NCBI RefSeq assembly: GCF_003610235.1
Contig: NZ_RAPR01000001.1
Location: 7,998,001 to 8,062,000, forward strand
Length of the DNA: 64,000 nucleotides
DNA from: Catellatospora citrea
GTDB taxonomy: Bacteria > Actinomycetota > Actinomycetes > Mycobacteriales > Micromonosporaceae
Direction: 5' to 3'
Numbering within the stretch: the first letter of the stretch is position 1; the number at the start of each line of letters is the position of its first letter. Below the pieces are notes generated by a model. The model did not search any database. It had not been told where the DNA came from and worked only from the letters and a program-made list of their open reading frames with translations. This document shows positions 16,685 to 25,612 of the stretch, piece by piece. Made by a program: the position numbers and the translations under genes.

Positions 16685-17323
16685 ATGAAACTGACGGTCT
16701 TCGGAGCCACCGGCGGCATCGGCGGGCACATCGTGCGCCAGGCCCTGGACGCCGGACACGCGGTGACCGCCGTGGTCCGCAGCTCGGCCTCATTCGACCT
16801 GCGGCACCCCGCCCTGGAGGTGGCGAAGGTCCCCGGCCTGACCGACCCGGAACTCCTGCTACCCGCGCTGACGGACAGCGACGCGGTCCTGTCGGGCGTC
16901 GGCGCACGTGGCCGCAAAGCCGGCACCGTGGCCTCCGACGCGACCCGCGGCATCCTCGCCGCCATGGCGGACAGCGAGGTGCGGCGCTTCGTCGCGGTGA
17001 GCGCGGCCCCGCTCGCCCCACCTCCCGAGGGCGAGGGATTCTTCAGCCGCCGCATCCTGCTGCCGCTGGTCCGCGCCGCTTTCAAGGACGTCTACCGGGA
17101 CCTGGCGGTGATGGAGGGGCTGATCCTGCAGAGTGCGACCGAGTGGACGGTGGTCCGGCCGCCCAAGCTCGTCAACAAACCGATGACCGGCCGCTACCGC
17201 ACGGTCGTCGGCGGCAACGTGGTCGGCGGCCACACGATCTCCCGCGCCGACGTGGCACACGCCATGCTGGCCGCGCTGCACGACCCCGCGACCATCGGAC
17301 AGGGCGTCGGCGTCGCCTACTGA
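16685..17323 (+). CDS. NAD(P)-binding (NmrA/BVR-B-like) oxidoreductase or epimerase
   Basis: 212 aa. The N-terminal Rossmann motif GATGGIGGHIV (GxxGxxG) is within the first 20 residues, followed by VTAVVRSSAS, the second-strand arginine expected for NADP. A region typical of atypical short-chain reductases follows (FVAVSAAPLAP; EWTVVRPPKLVN). No Tyr-x3-Lys is obvious, as in NmrA/flavin-reductase-like members. It is likely induced by a ligand of the divergent MarR regulator. Substrate unknown. Confidence 0.85.
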   Translation: MKLTVFGATGGIGGHIVRQALDAGHAVTAVVRSSASFDLRHPALEVAKVPGLTDPELLLPALTDSDAVLSGVGARGRKAGTVASDATRGILAAMADSEVRRFVAVSAAPLAPPPEGEGFFSRRILLPLVRAAFKDVYRDLAVMEGLILQSATEWTVVRPPKLVNKPMTGRYRTVVGGNVVGGHTISRADVAHAMLAALHDPATIGQGVGVAY

Positions 17324-17428
17324 GCCCTTCCGCGCGCGGGCGACGGCCGGTGGGGCGTGCGCCGTCACCCAACGGCCACCGTCCGGGTTGACTGACTGTC
17401 ACAGGCGACACGGGAGGATCGGGGCACC

Positions 17429-17851
17429 ATGCGATTGAGCATCCGCAACCAGTTCGACGGCGAGGTCGTCGACATCGCCCGCGGCAAGGCGATGGCGACG
17501 GTGAAGATCCGGCTCGCGGGACGGACGGCCATCACGTCCGCGATCACCGTGGATGCGCTGGACGACCTCGGGCTGACCGTCGGCCGACCGGCCACCGTCC
17601 TGATCAAGGCAACCGAGGTGGCGGTGGGGGTGGGTCCGATCGGGCTCGTCAGCATCCGCAACCAGATCCCGGCCACGGTCATCGGCGTGGAGCACGGTGC
17701 CGTGATGACGACCGTGAAGCTGAGCATGGAGGACGGCCGGGCACTGACCGCCGCGGTCACCCGGGAGGCGGCCGAGGATCTCGGCCTGGCCGACGGCGAC
17801 GCGGTGACCGCGCTCGTGAAGTCGACCGATGTGAGCGTGGCGGCCCCGTGA
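17429..17851 (+). CDS. Di-Mop (TOBE) molybdate-binding protein
   Basis: 140 aa made of two consecutive Mop repeats: SIRNQFDGEVVDIARGKAMA at about 4-23 and SIRNQIPATVIGVEHGAVMT at about 75-94, each ending in an alphabeta KATEV / KSTDV segment. This is the architecture of ModG-type molbindins, which store or buffer molybdate in the cytoplasm. No transporter genes (modABC) lie in the window. It is convergent with the lspA-like gene, 10 bases apart. Confidence 0.87.
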   Translation: MRLSIRNQFDGEVVDIARGKAMATVKIRLAGRTAITSAITVDALDDLGLTVGRPATVLIKATEVAVGVGPIGLVSIRNQIPATVIGVEHGAVMTTVKLSMEDGRALTAAVTREAAEDLGLADGDAVTALVKSTDVSVAAP

Positions 17852-17860
17852 CCGCGCCGG

Positions 17861-18424
17861 TTAGGACGCGTCGTCGGATCGTGCGGGCGCGGTCTCGGCG
17901 GGCGCGGTCTCGGCCGCCGGCGCGCCCATCGGGACGTTGCGCACGCTGAGCAGGAAGATCAGCCCCACGCCCACCACCAGCGCGATGTCCGCCACGTTGC
18001 CCACGAACGGGCCGTAGTCGATGAAGTCCACCACGTGTCCCCGCGCGAAGCCGGGCTCGCGGAACAGCCGGTCCAGCAGGTGGGTGGTCGCTCCGCCGAG
18101 CATCAGCCCCAGCCCGACAGCCCAGGCCCGCGACGCCACCCGGCGGGCGAGGACGCTGATCGCGACGACGGCCGCAGCTGCGAACAGGGTCAGCACCCAG
18201 GTGTACTCGGTGCCGATCGAGAACGCGGCACCCGGGTTGTAGGTCAACCGAAGCCGCAGCAGCTCGCCGATGACGTTGATCGGCGCCCGGCCGGCCAGCC
18301 CCTCCGCCCACCACTTGGTCAACTGGTCGACGGCCACCAGCCCGGCGGCCAGGACGAGCACCATCGGGAACAACCGCGACGTCCGACTCGGCGACGCTGT
18401 CCGGTCACCTGATGGCTGGCCCAT
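17861..18424 (-). CDS. lspA: Signal peptidase II (diverged copy)
   Basis: 187 aa with four membrane helices. Family blocks: VAVDQLTKWW; LTYNPGAAFSI; GGATTHLLDRLF with the first catalytic Asp; VGNVADIALVVG with the second Asp. Both catalytic aspartates are present, so it should cleave prolipoproteins. The usual GN before LxDR is replaced by TH, which is unusual. The context (no rluD neighbour) suggests a second copy rather than the housekeeping enzyme. The C-terminus has a short Ala/Pro/Glu repeat tail. Confidence 0.87.
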   Translation of the reverse strand: MGQPSGDRTASPSRTSRLFPMVLVLAAGLVAVDQLTKWWAEGLAGRAPINVIGELLRLRLTYNPGAAFSIGTEYTWVLTLFAAAAVVAISVLARRVASRAWAVGLGLMLGGATTHLLDRLFREPGFARGHVVDFIDYGPFVGNVADIALVVGVGLIFLLSVRNVPMGAPAAETAPAETAPARSDDAS

Positions 18425-18540
18425 CTCGATCTCCCTGTCCTGGTCCTCGCGCCCGTGGCGTGCGGCTTGCCACCCTAACCCACCGGCGAGAACGGCCGAT
18501 TTCGGTTGCGGAGATCACGGCGGCGGACGACGCTACCGGG

Positions 18541-19032
18541 ATGCTGCTTCGCCTGGCCGTTCCCGAGGATCTCGACGACCTGCTCGACGTGCAGCAGGAG
18601 GGCGCGCAGCGGGCCCTCGCGCACATCTTCCCGCAGGACACCCATCCGTTCCCGCGAGACGAGATCCTTGCTCGCTGGGCCGCCGAGATCGGGGACCCGG
18701 GCATCGAGGCGTACGTCATCGAGCACGAGGGCCGCATCAGCGGATTCGCCGCCACCCGCGGTGACGAGCTGCTGCACTTCGGCACCGCCGTGGCCGGCTG
18801 GGGAACCGGGCTGGCGGCCCGCGCACACGACGAGATCCTGAAGCGGCTGGCCGCCTCCGGTGTCACCGTGGCTCGGCTACGCGTCTTCGAGGAGAACCAC
18901 CGGGCGATCCGCTTCTACGCGAAGCTCGGCTGGCAGGCGACGGCGGCACGCACCAGGACGTCCTTCCCGCCACACCCGGTGCTGGTGGGCTATGCGCGAC
19001 CCCTGCCGCAGCGGGCTGTTGCGCAATCGTGA
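18541..19032 (+). CDS. GNAT family N-acetyltransferase
   Basis: 163 aa from the ATG at 18541; earlier in-frame codons read through low-quality sequence. LRLAVPEDLDDLLDVQQEG is a typical GNAT first strand and helix. FGTAVAGWGTGLAARAHDEIL is the acetyl-CoA-binding loop and VFEENHRAIRFYAKLGW the C-terminal motif B. Substrate unknown. The next gene overlaps or follows directly (possible GTGA overlap). Confidence 0.85.
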   Translation: MLLRLAVPEDLDDLLDVQQEGAQRALAHIFPQDTHPFPRDEILARWAAEIGDPGIEAYVIEHEGRISGFAATRGDELLHFGTAVAGWGTGLAARAHDEILKRLAASGVTVARLRVFEENHRAIRFYAKLGWQATAARTRTSFPPHPVLVGYARPLPQRAVAQS

Positions 19033-19112
19033 TGATTCCTAGGATTAGCAGCTCGTCCAACGGGGAAACCGAGCGCGACCCGACCCATCACGACGACGTG
19101 AGCGAGCGGCCG

Positions 19113-19544
19113 ATGACCGACAAGCTGGAGCTGCGCCTGTACACCTCGCCGGTGGGCGTTTACCTGACCGCCCGCGGGCGGCTGGACTCGACCACCGCAC
19201 ACCAGCTGGGCAGGGCGATCGGGGTCGCGCTCGACCGCTGTCCCACCGATCGGCTCACCGTCGACTTCGCGGCCCTCGACGCGATCGACGCCGCCGGGAT
19301 CGGCGCGCTGATGATCTTGCGGACCAGTGCGCTGCGCCGCGGCGTGCACCTGACGGTCGCCGACCCGCCGCCGCACATCCGTGCGGCCATCCAGGCGCTG
19401 CGAGCCGACCAACTGCTCGCGACCCCGTCCCGCGACCTTCCGGACGGCGCCTCATCGCACCACCTGGCGAACCGGCGCCGGTCCATCGCCGCACGTCACC
19501 ACTGCCTGCGCCCATCGACGGCGGCGCGGCACCGGACGCGCTGA
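19113..19544 (+). CDS. STAS domain protein (anti-sigma factor antagonist-like)
   Basis: 143 aa from the ATG giving MTDKLELRLY; a GTG at 19098 and a GTG at 19029 overlapping the previous stop are alternatives. LTARGRLDSTTAHQLGRAIG and VDFAALDAIDAAGIGALMIL are the STAS core. The segment DAAGIG corresponds to the DSSGLG loop of SpoIIAA. The phosphorylatable Ser is replaced by Ala (DAAG), so regulation by phosphorylation there is doubtful. A basic, low-complexity C-terminal tail follows. No anti-sigma kinase gene is adjacent. Confidence 0.78.
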   Translation: MTDKLELRLYTSPVGVYLTARGRLDSTTAHQLGRAIGVALDRCPTDRLTVDFAALDAIDAAGIGALMILRTSALRRGVHLTVADPPPHIRAAIQALRADQLLATPSRDLPDGASSHHLANRRRSIAARHHCLRPSTAARHRTR

Positions 19545-19567
19545 TCCGCTCCGACCGCGTCGGGCCG

Positions 19568-20329
19568 TCAGCTGAACTTGGTCTTGGGCCGTTTCTGCAG
19601 GACATCGTCCACATAGAGGTCGACCTTCTCGTTGTAGAAGGCGACCAGCCCTTCGATCTTCCGGCTCTCGTGCAGCGGTGTGCGATACGACCACACGAGG
19701 TCGTCGTGCACGGTGTCGCCGGCCCGCACCGACCAGTACTCCGCCTGACCCTTGTACGGGCAATGGGAGACGGTGTCGGTGGGCGCCAGCAGATCCAACC
19801 GGACGTCGGTCTTGGGCAGATAGAAGCGCGGCGGCAGCCCGGTCTCGAACAGCACCGTCGGCCGGTGCGAATCGGCCACGGTCACCCCGTCGACCTCGAC
19901 GCGCACGTGCCGCGAGCTGGCGAGGATGTCCACCCGGGTGTGCGGATCGCGCGGGTGCGTGTACACCTCCTCGTCCTCCTCGAACCAGGCGTCCATGGCC
20001 GCCCAGTCGAACCGCACGAGATCACGAAGCTCCTCCACCGGCGACTGCGCGTAGCGCAGTGCCGCGTCCTCGGCGGCACGGTCGCCGACCCGCACGGTGT
20101 ACAGGTCGCCCTCGCCCAGCCTCGGCGACCGTTCCGTGCGGCCGGACGGGGTGAGCAGGTCGCTGCGCACATCGGCGAGCGGGAGGTAGTACGCCGGGTA
20201 GTAGGGCACCTCCCAGACCAGCACCGGTCTGCTCGTGTCGGCCACGACCTGGCCGTTGAAGTAGGCACGCACACGCTTGGCGCCGTGCTCGATCCGGATC
20301 CGGGTAGCCGTGTCGCTGGAAACGCTCAT
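19568..20329 (-). CDS. Double DUF427 protein
   Basis: 253 aa. Two DUF427 units in tandem: the first around RVRAYFNGQVVADTSRPVLV...PAYYLPLADVRSDLL, the second around VRVEVDGVTVADSHRPTVLFE...FYLPKTDVRLDLL followed by SHCPYKGQAEYWSV. The second has the complete CPYKG...W signature; the first has degenerate equivalents. The domain is a small beta barrel of unknown biochemical role. A longer upstream frame is not supported. Convergent with the STAS gene. Confidence 0.85.
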   Translation of the reverse strand: MSVSSDTATRIRIEHGAKRVRAYFNGQVVADTSRPVLVWEVPYYPAYYLPLADVRSDLLTPSGRTERSPRLGEGDLYTVRVGDRAAEDAALRYAQSPVEELRDLVRFDWAAMDAWFEEDEEVYTHPRDPHTRVDILASSRHVRVEVDGVTVADSHRPTVLFETGLPPRFYLPKTDVRLDLLAPTDTVSHCPYKGQAEYWSVRAGDTVHDDLVWSYRTPLHESRKIEGLVAFYNEKVDLYVDDVLQKRPKTKFS

Positions 20330-20533
20330 ACCAGGAACAACGAGGTGATCCAGGGCCCGATTCCGCGACCGCGACAGAACCCGCACCCGGCGGTTGCGGG
20401 CGCGTCCGAGGCCGGTGCGGCGCGGACCGGCACTCGGCCGTTCGACGGCATGCGGGCACGTGACGGCGGCGGGGGATGGGCCGAATCGGGGGCAGGCGCG
20501 GATGCTCGGCACCCACTACGCTTCGCGATCACT

Positions 20534-23167
20534 ATGCGCGTACTGACGTCACCGATGCCCACGACCCGGCGCTCGCGGCTGCGGATTCCCGCCGGTCGCG
20601 CCGCGGCCGCGGCCGTCCTGACACTGGCTCTCATCGTGGCGGCCGGCGCGGTTTGGGACCCCTCCGGCCTGCTGGCACCCGTGGGCGGTCGCGGACTGCC
20701 GCTGCTGGGCGCCGGCGGTGTCCACCGCTGGGCTCCGCTGCTGGTCGGGCTGCCGACGATGCTGCTCGCCGCGGCCGTTCCGGTCCTCACGCTCGGCGGG
20801 GGCCGGGCGCGGCGGGCAAGATGGTGGGTCTTCCTCGTCACCTGGACCGCCGTGGTCGGTGCGGCCGGGCTGGCCGCCGCCGTCACCGGCTTCGTCGGTG
20901 CCCTGCCGCTGATCGGGCCGCACCTGTCCGTCGGCTCCGCGCTCCGGTTCGCCTTCGCCACCAGCGGGTTCGCCGCGATGAAGTTCCTGCTGGTCGGCCC
21001 GCTGGCCGCCACCGCGGCAGCGCTCGCCCACGGCCGCCGGCCGCCGGCCGCGAATTCGGACGAACGCGACACGGGCGGCCGCGATCCCCAGCCGGACACG
21101 GTCGCCCCCGCCGCCGACCGGCCTGCGTTCGCCGTCGGCGTCGGCGTGGCGGTCATGTTCGTGGTGGTGGCACTCGCGGCGGCCACCTTCGGCGCGTCGT
21201 GGTGGCGGGGCGGGCCGGTCGGCTACGCGTTCGCCGGGCTGCTGCCGGCGCCCACCGCCGCCGCGGGCCCGGTCGGCTACCTGTGCGGTGTGGTGCTGTT
21301 CCTGGGCGTCTTCGGTGCGACGGTACGGGCGCTGCAGCAGCGGATCGTGCGTCGCACGCCGTCGGCCTTGGCGGTGACGGTCTGGCTGGCCTCGACGGCG
21401 GCCGGTCTCGGCATCGGCGTGGTCTGCGCGGTCGCCGCCGCGCTCGCCTCGACCGGGCTGCGCGACGCCGGACCGGACAGCTGGTGGATCGGCACGACCC
21501 TGCTCGGTGTCGGGACCGGCATCGGCTACGGCATCGCGGTCGGCCTGATCGCAGCGATCGGCGTGGCGGTGGCGTGGCGGTGGCGTCCCGACCGGGTCAC
21601 GGCCCGCCTTCGCCGGTCGCGCCGGTGGGCCGTGGGCGCACCCGTGGTCGTGCTGCTGGCGGCCCTGCCCCTGGTGATCGGATCGTCCGCCGTGCCCGGG
21701 CCGCGACCGGTCGCGCCGGTGCCGCCGTCCGCCGGACTTGAGCGCCTGCACCTGCTTCCCGCCGCGACCGAGGACGGTCTGCCCACGATCGGCGACGTCA
21801 CCGGCCGCCAGGTGATCCTGCGGGGCGTCAACGTGAACCAGCTGATCGACTATCACCTGCGCGACCCTGCGGTTCCGGCCACCGAGCCGCTGACCGACGC
21901 CGACTTCGCGCAGATCGCCGCGATGGGCTTCAACGTCGTACGGCTGGGGATGTCCTGGTCCCGGCTGGAGCCGCGACGCGCAGAGTTCGACCAGACCTAC
22001 CTTCAGCAGATCAGCGCGGCGGTGGCCTCGGCCAAGGCGCACGGTGTCTACGTCGTGCTGGACATGCACCAGGACGCCTGGGGCAACGCCCTGGCCCGGC
22101 CGGGGGAGCAGTGCGGCGGCGGCACCAGCCCCACCACCGGCTGGGACGGCGCACCGGCCTGGGCGACGATCACCGACGGGACGCTGCACTGCCAGTTCCT
22201 GGCCCGCGACCTCGCCCCCGCGGTCGCGACGGCGTTCGGCAACTTCTACACCGACCGCGACGGGATCCAGACCGAACTCGTGCGCGCCTGGGCCTACGTT
22301 GCGCGAGCGTTCGCGAACGAGCCGGCCGTCGCCGGATACGACCTGCTCAACGAGCCCGGCATCGGGGCGAACCCGCCGATCAGCTCCGGACTGCTGCTGG
22401 GCCGCTACTACGATGCCGCCATCACCGCGATCCGCGACGCGGAACGGGCCGGGCAGGGTTTCGCGCACCTGGTCTTCTTCGAACCGAGCGTGCTCTGGTC
22501 GGGACTGGCCTTCGACGTCGCGCCGCCGCCGGGCTTCACCGACGACCGGCAGCTGGTGTTCGCACCGCACCCGTACAGCGAGTCGATCACGATGGATCAG
22601 AGCTTCGGCCTGACGATCGCCTCGATCGAGCGGAACCTGACGGTGTCGGCCCGTGCCGCGGCGTCCTACGGTGCGGCGTACTGGCCCGGTGAATGGGGCT
22701 GGTTCGGCGACCCGGCAGTCGACGGGGCCAAGGTGGCCCGCTTCGGCGCGGCCCAGGACCGGCTCGGCATCGGCGGCGCGTTCTGGGTGTGGAAGCAGGG
22801 CTGCGGCTCGCCGGAGACCGGAGCCGACGCCGCGACCTCGGGCAACCTGGCCCGGATCGACTGCGCCACCGGCGCCGCGATCCCCCCGCCGACCGGCTTC
22901 GCGCAGCCTTTGACCAGGGCGTATCCGCGGGCGTTCCCCGGCCGCCTCGACCGGCTCGAAGCCACCCCGGGCGACGGCGGCCTGACGTTCGGTGCGACCG
23001 TCGACACCGACGGGGTCAACTGCGAGCTCGACATCTGGGTGCCCGGCGAGGCGCAACCGCGGCTGGACACTCAGGGGGTCGGCGACGCGACGTCGGTGAA
23101 GGTGCCCGGCGGCTGGCGGGTCACCGGGTGCGCGCGCGGCGCATACACGGTCACCGTCGCGCGATGA
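20534..23167 (+). CDS. Polytopic membrane protein fused to GH5 endoglycoceramidase-like glycosidase
   Basis: 877 aa; the start is ATG 20534 or 20555, neither with a clear Shine-Dalgarno. Residues about 1-395 contain roughly eight to ten membrane helices with Ala/Gly/Val-rich segments. From about 425 the protein is a glycoside hydrolase of clan A: RGVNVNQLIDYH, VVLDMHQDAWG, the acid/base Glu607 in LLNEPG, FFEPSVLWS, APHPYSESIT and the nucleophile Glu720 in PGEWGWF. The DMHQD and NEP context is that of GH5 endoglycoceramidases. A C-terminal beta domain follows (about 790-877). The enzyme would be tethered at the membrane, facing outward if the last helix exits. Preferred substrate unknown. Confidence 0.82.
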   Translation: MRVLTSPMPTTRRSRLRIPAGRAAAAAVLTLALIVAAGAVWDPSGLLAPVGGRGLPLLGAGGVHRWAPLLVGLPTMLLAAAVPVLTLGGGRARRARWWVFLVTWTAVVGAAGLAAAVTGFVGALPLIGPHLSVGSALRFAFATSGFAAMKFLLVGPLAATAAALAHGRRPPAANSDERDTGGRDPQPDTVAPAADRPAFAVGVGVAVMFVVVALAAATFGASWWRGGPVGYAFAGLLPAPTAAAGPVGYLCGVVLFLGVFGATVRALQQRIVRRTPSALAVTVWLASTAAGLGIGVVCAVAAALASTGLRDAGPDSWWIGTTLLGVGTGIGYGIAVGLIAAIGVAVAWRWRPDRVTARLRRSRRWAVGAPVVVLLAALPLVIGSSAVPGPRPVAPVPPSAGLERLHLLPAATEDGLPTIGDVTGRQVILRGVNVNQLIDYHLRDPAVPATEPLTDADFAQIAAMGFNVVRLGMSWSRLEPRRAEFDQTYLQQISAAVASAKAHGVYVVLDMHQDAWGNALARPGEQCGGGTSPTTGWDGAPAWATITDGTLHCQFLARDLAPAVATAFGNFYTDRDGIQTELVRAWAYVARAFANEPAVAGYDLLNEPGIGANPPISSGLLLGRYYDAAITAIRDAERAGQGFAHLVFFEPSVLWSGLAFDVAPPPGFTDDRQLVFAPHPYSESITMDQSFGLTIASIERNLTVSARAAASYGAAYWPGEWGWFGDPAVDGAKVARFGAAQDRLGIGGAFWVWKQGCGSPETGADAATSGNLARIDCATGAAIPPPTGFAQPLTRAYPRAFPGRLDRLEATPGDGGLTFGATVDTDGVNCELDIWVPGEAQPRLDTQGVGDATSVKVPGGWRVTGCARGAYTVTVAR

Positions 23168-23178
23168 CCGCCGCCTGA

Positions 23179-23775
23179 TCAGGAGGGCGGCTCGTCGCCT
23201 CGGATGCGGGCGTGCAGGTGCATGTCGTGCCGGCCGTCGGAGTGGATGGCGTCGCTGCGCTTGGTGCCCTCCAGGAGGAACCCGGCCTTGACGGCGACCC
23301 GGCAGGAGGCGATGTTGCGGGTCGAGTGATCGAGGTGCAGCCGGTGGAAACCGGCCTCGCCGAGTGCCCACGCGCTCAAGGCCGCGAGCGCGCCGGAGGC
23401 GACGCCTGCGCGGCGGGCGGCCGGAAGCACCCAGTACGCGCACCCGGCGACGCCGTCGTCGAGATTCCACGAGCCCGTGGCGATGCGTCCCAGCACCTCG
23501 GCACCGGCTCGGGTCACCGCCCAGCTCGCGCCCGTCTCCTGCGCCCACGCCTGGCGGTACTGGTCGAACCACTCGCGGACCTGGTCCTCGGAGGTGGGCT
23601 GGCGGGTGTGCCAGTGCCGGATCTCCGGGTCCCGGTAGGCGGACAGGAAGACTGCCGCATCAGCCGCCTCCCAGGGGCGCAGCACCAGGTCGCCAGGGGC
23701 GTGGAGCACGGGCTGCGGGCCGGCGGAGAGCGCGCCGGCAGGTATGGCCGGCGGCGTCGACAGTGTTGCCCTCAC
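23179..23775 (-). CDS. RimJ/RimL-type GNAT acetyltransferase
   Basis: 198 aa from a GTG that overlaps the preceding gene's stop (GTGA). LVLRPWEAADAAVFLSAYRDPEIRHW is the classical RimJ/RimL start, CAYWVLPAARRAGVASGALAALSAWA the acetyl-CoA site and ASCRVAVKAGFLLEGTKRSD the end. Likely acetylates an amine on a small molecule or a protein N-terminus. It is translationally coupled to the small protein upstream. Confidence 0.88.
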   Translation of the reverse strand: MRATLSTPPAIPAGALSAGPQPVLHAPGDLVLRPWEAADAAVFLSAYRDPEIRHWHTRQPTSEDQVREWFDQYRQAWAQETGASWAVTRAGAEVLGRIATGSWNLDDGVAGCAYWVLPAARRAGVASGALAALSAWALGEAGFHRLHLDHSTRNIASCRVAVKAGFLLEGTKRSDAIHSDGRHDMHLHARIRGDEPPS

Positions 23776-24125
23776 ATCTCATCCTCTCGCCGCTGCTCCA
23801 CGACGGCGCTGGTGCCGGAGCCGGGCCGGGACTCCCACTGCCAGGTCTCGTCCAGCCGCAGCCGGCCGTCGGGCAGCCGAGACAACGTGGACACACAGTG
23901 CCCGGTCGACGTCTGCCCGTCGGTGTTGAGCTGCGTGTAGCGGAAGTCGAGCCGGTCGCCGTCGCGGGTGCCGACCAGGAAACCGCGCCGGATCGCGCCA
24001 CCGGCGTAATCGGCCCAGATCATGCCGTCCCGCTCGTGGTAGGCGAACACCGTCTGCGTGCCGACCTCGCCGCCCGCGACCTCGGCCACGGCGGCGAAGC
24101 GACGCCCGTCCAGTGATGTGATCAC
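23772..24125 (-). CDS. Small protein of the family often labelled N-acetylglutamate synthase
   Basis: 117 aa from a GTG giving (M)ITSLDGRRFAAV. The pattern GEVGTQTVFAYHERDGMIWADYAGGAIRRG, then LDFRYTQLN and RLRLDETWQW, matches a family of about 110 residues that databases often call N-acetylglutamate synthase. There is no acetyltransferase motif in it, and the label is probably historical. It looks like a small beta-sheet protein. The start is uncertain: an in-frame ATG at 24260 exists. It overlaps the acetyltransferase gene by 4 bases. Confidence 0.7.
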   Translation of the reverse strand: MITSLDGRRFAAVAEVAGGEVGTQTVFAYHERDGMIWADYAGGAIRRGFLVGTRDGDRLDFRYTQLNTDGQTSTGHCVSTLSRLPDGRLRLDETWQWESRPGSGTSAVVEQRREDEM

Positions 24126-24356
24126 GCGGTAGATCCTGACATCCCGCTCCTCACGGCAGGAACTCCCGTCCGGGTCGACGGTCGTCAGGCGGTGGCCGGC
24201 AGCGTGCCCGGCGATCCGGCGCTCGTCGCAACCGAGCACCGGCGGGATGTGCCACATCATCAGCGAACGGCCATAGCTGGTCCGATTTGCCGGGTTATAG
24301 TGCGTTCGCTGGGTAGATCGGTTTCTGAGCTGGGTTTTCCGTGAGCGGGGGCGCAC

Positions 24357-24956
24357 ATGAACGCACGGTCGAGGAGCACGCGCCGGGGCAGGTCGGCCGT
24401 GCTGATGGCGGCCGCGATCGGGGTGCTCGTACTTCCGGCTTGTGCGAGTCCCGTGACGTCCGCGACCGCGCCGCGTATCGCGCAACCCTCTGCCACCGGC
24501 GCCCTGCTTCCCCGCGACACCGTCATTCCGCTGAACGAGGTGCAGACGTTCTTTCCGGACGTGACACAGGAAGCCACCACGGGCTGGAACGCCACCGCCT
24601 CGGGCAGCCCCACGGCCACGAGAAGCGTCGCCTACACCAGCGGCGACGGTGCGAAGAAGGTCACCATCTCGGCGGACGCGTACGCGACTGCGGCCGACGC
24701 GTCCGCCGGCTATCAGCAGGCCGTCGAGCTGAGCCGCGCGGTTCCCGACGTCAAGGCCGTGCCGGTGCCCAGCCTGGGCGAGCAGGCCTTCGCCGGAAGC
24801 GTGACCCAGAACGGGCAGACCCACGTCGGCCTCGGCGTGCTCGACGGCACGATGGTGGTGGGCGCCACGATCGCCGGCTACGAAGCCACGCCGGAGAACA
24901 TCGCCAAGCTCACGGACCTGGCACGGGCAGAGGTCGTCGCGGCCAAGAACCGCTGA
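24357..24956 (+). CDS. Lipoprotein of unknown function
   Basis: 199 aa. N-terminal RSRSTRRGRS, hydrophobic stretch, then the lipobox LPAC with Cys29, so a signal-peptidase-II-processed lipoprotein. The mature part is a sensor-like domain of about 150 residues (VIPLNEVQTFFPD, AYATAADASAGYQQAVELSRA, VPSLGEQAFAGS) that resembles the DUF3558/LpqN-type pattern, without certainty. Monocistronic by spacing. Confidence 0.78.
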   Translation: MNARSRSTRRGRSAVLMAAAIGVLVLPACASPVTSATAPRIAQPSATGALLPRDTVIPLNEVQTFFPDVTQEATTGWNATASGSPTATRSVAYTSGDGAKKVTISADAYATAADASAGYQQAVELSRAVPDVKAVPVPSLGEQAFAGSVTQNGQTHVGLGVLDGTMVVGATIAGYEATPENIAKLTDLARAEVVAAKNR

Positions 24957-25146
24957 GCGGGCCGCCGCGGGATCGGGCGCCGGTCGACCGGTCACCTCCG
25001 AAAGCCGACCGCAGCACGCCTGTCGGCATGATCGACCACTTTGGTGAAACCACCAGGACACTCAGTTGTCACGGCGAAGCTCGACGACGGTTCATGTGTA
25101 TCGATAGGATCGGTTTCATTCTCGAAGCCTGTCGAAACGGCGGCAC

Positions 25147-25581
25147 ATGGACCCATTCGCGATCCTGCAGACCGGCGTCGGCGGTGGGACATGGCTCGCC
25201 GCCGGCACGAACCGCGACCTGACGATCCACAACCGCAGCGGTCACGCCATCTTCGTCGCGCTGTGCAGCGGCGGCGACTCCTACTCCGCGGGCTGGGGGT
25301 TCATCCCCGACGGCGGCGGCCGGGCGGTGGCGATCGCGGCGACCGGGAGCGGTGAGGTGTGCCTGTTCGCGAGGACCGCGGACGGCCGGTGGTCCTTCGG
25401 CGGGTCCGAGAAGTTCTACGTCGCGCAGCCCTGGGGCGACAGCGTCCAACAGGGGTCGACCTTCAAAATCAAGAACGCGCGCACGCAGCGCCCGTCCCTG
25501 CTCGCAGGCGCCGGTGAGCTGCGGGTCGTGGGCGGTGTCGCCATCACCATGACGCGCGACACCTACTTCCAGGTCACCTGA
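25147..25581 (+). CDS. Hypothetical protein (144 aa)
   Basis: ATG start; no signal peptide or membrane helix. It is rich in Gly and beta-forming residues: LTIHNRSGHAIFVALCSGG, GWGFIPDGGGRAV, EVCLFARTADGRWSFGGSEKFYV. The first half recalls DUF1036-like small beta proteins, but I cannot confirm that. It is convergent with the ROK regulator (31 bases between stops). Confidence 0.6.
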   Translation: MDPFAILQTGVGGGTWLAAGTNRDLTIHNRSGHAIFVALCSGGDSYSAGWGFIPDGGGRAVAIAATGSGEVCLFARTADGRWSFGGSEKFYVAQPWGDSVQQGSTFKIKNARTQRPSLLAGAGELRVVGGVAITMTRDTYFQVT

Positions 25582-25612
25582 GCCGTTCCCGGCGGCGGTT
25601 CGTCCACCGGCC

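Noticed and set aside
20549..23572. Minus-strand open frame of about 1000 codons opposite the GH5 fusion
   Set aside because: Same reason: shadow with no recognisable domain; the plus strand has intact catalytic motifs.
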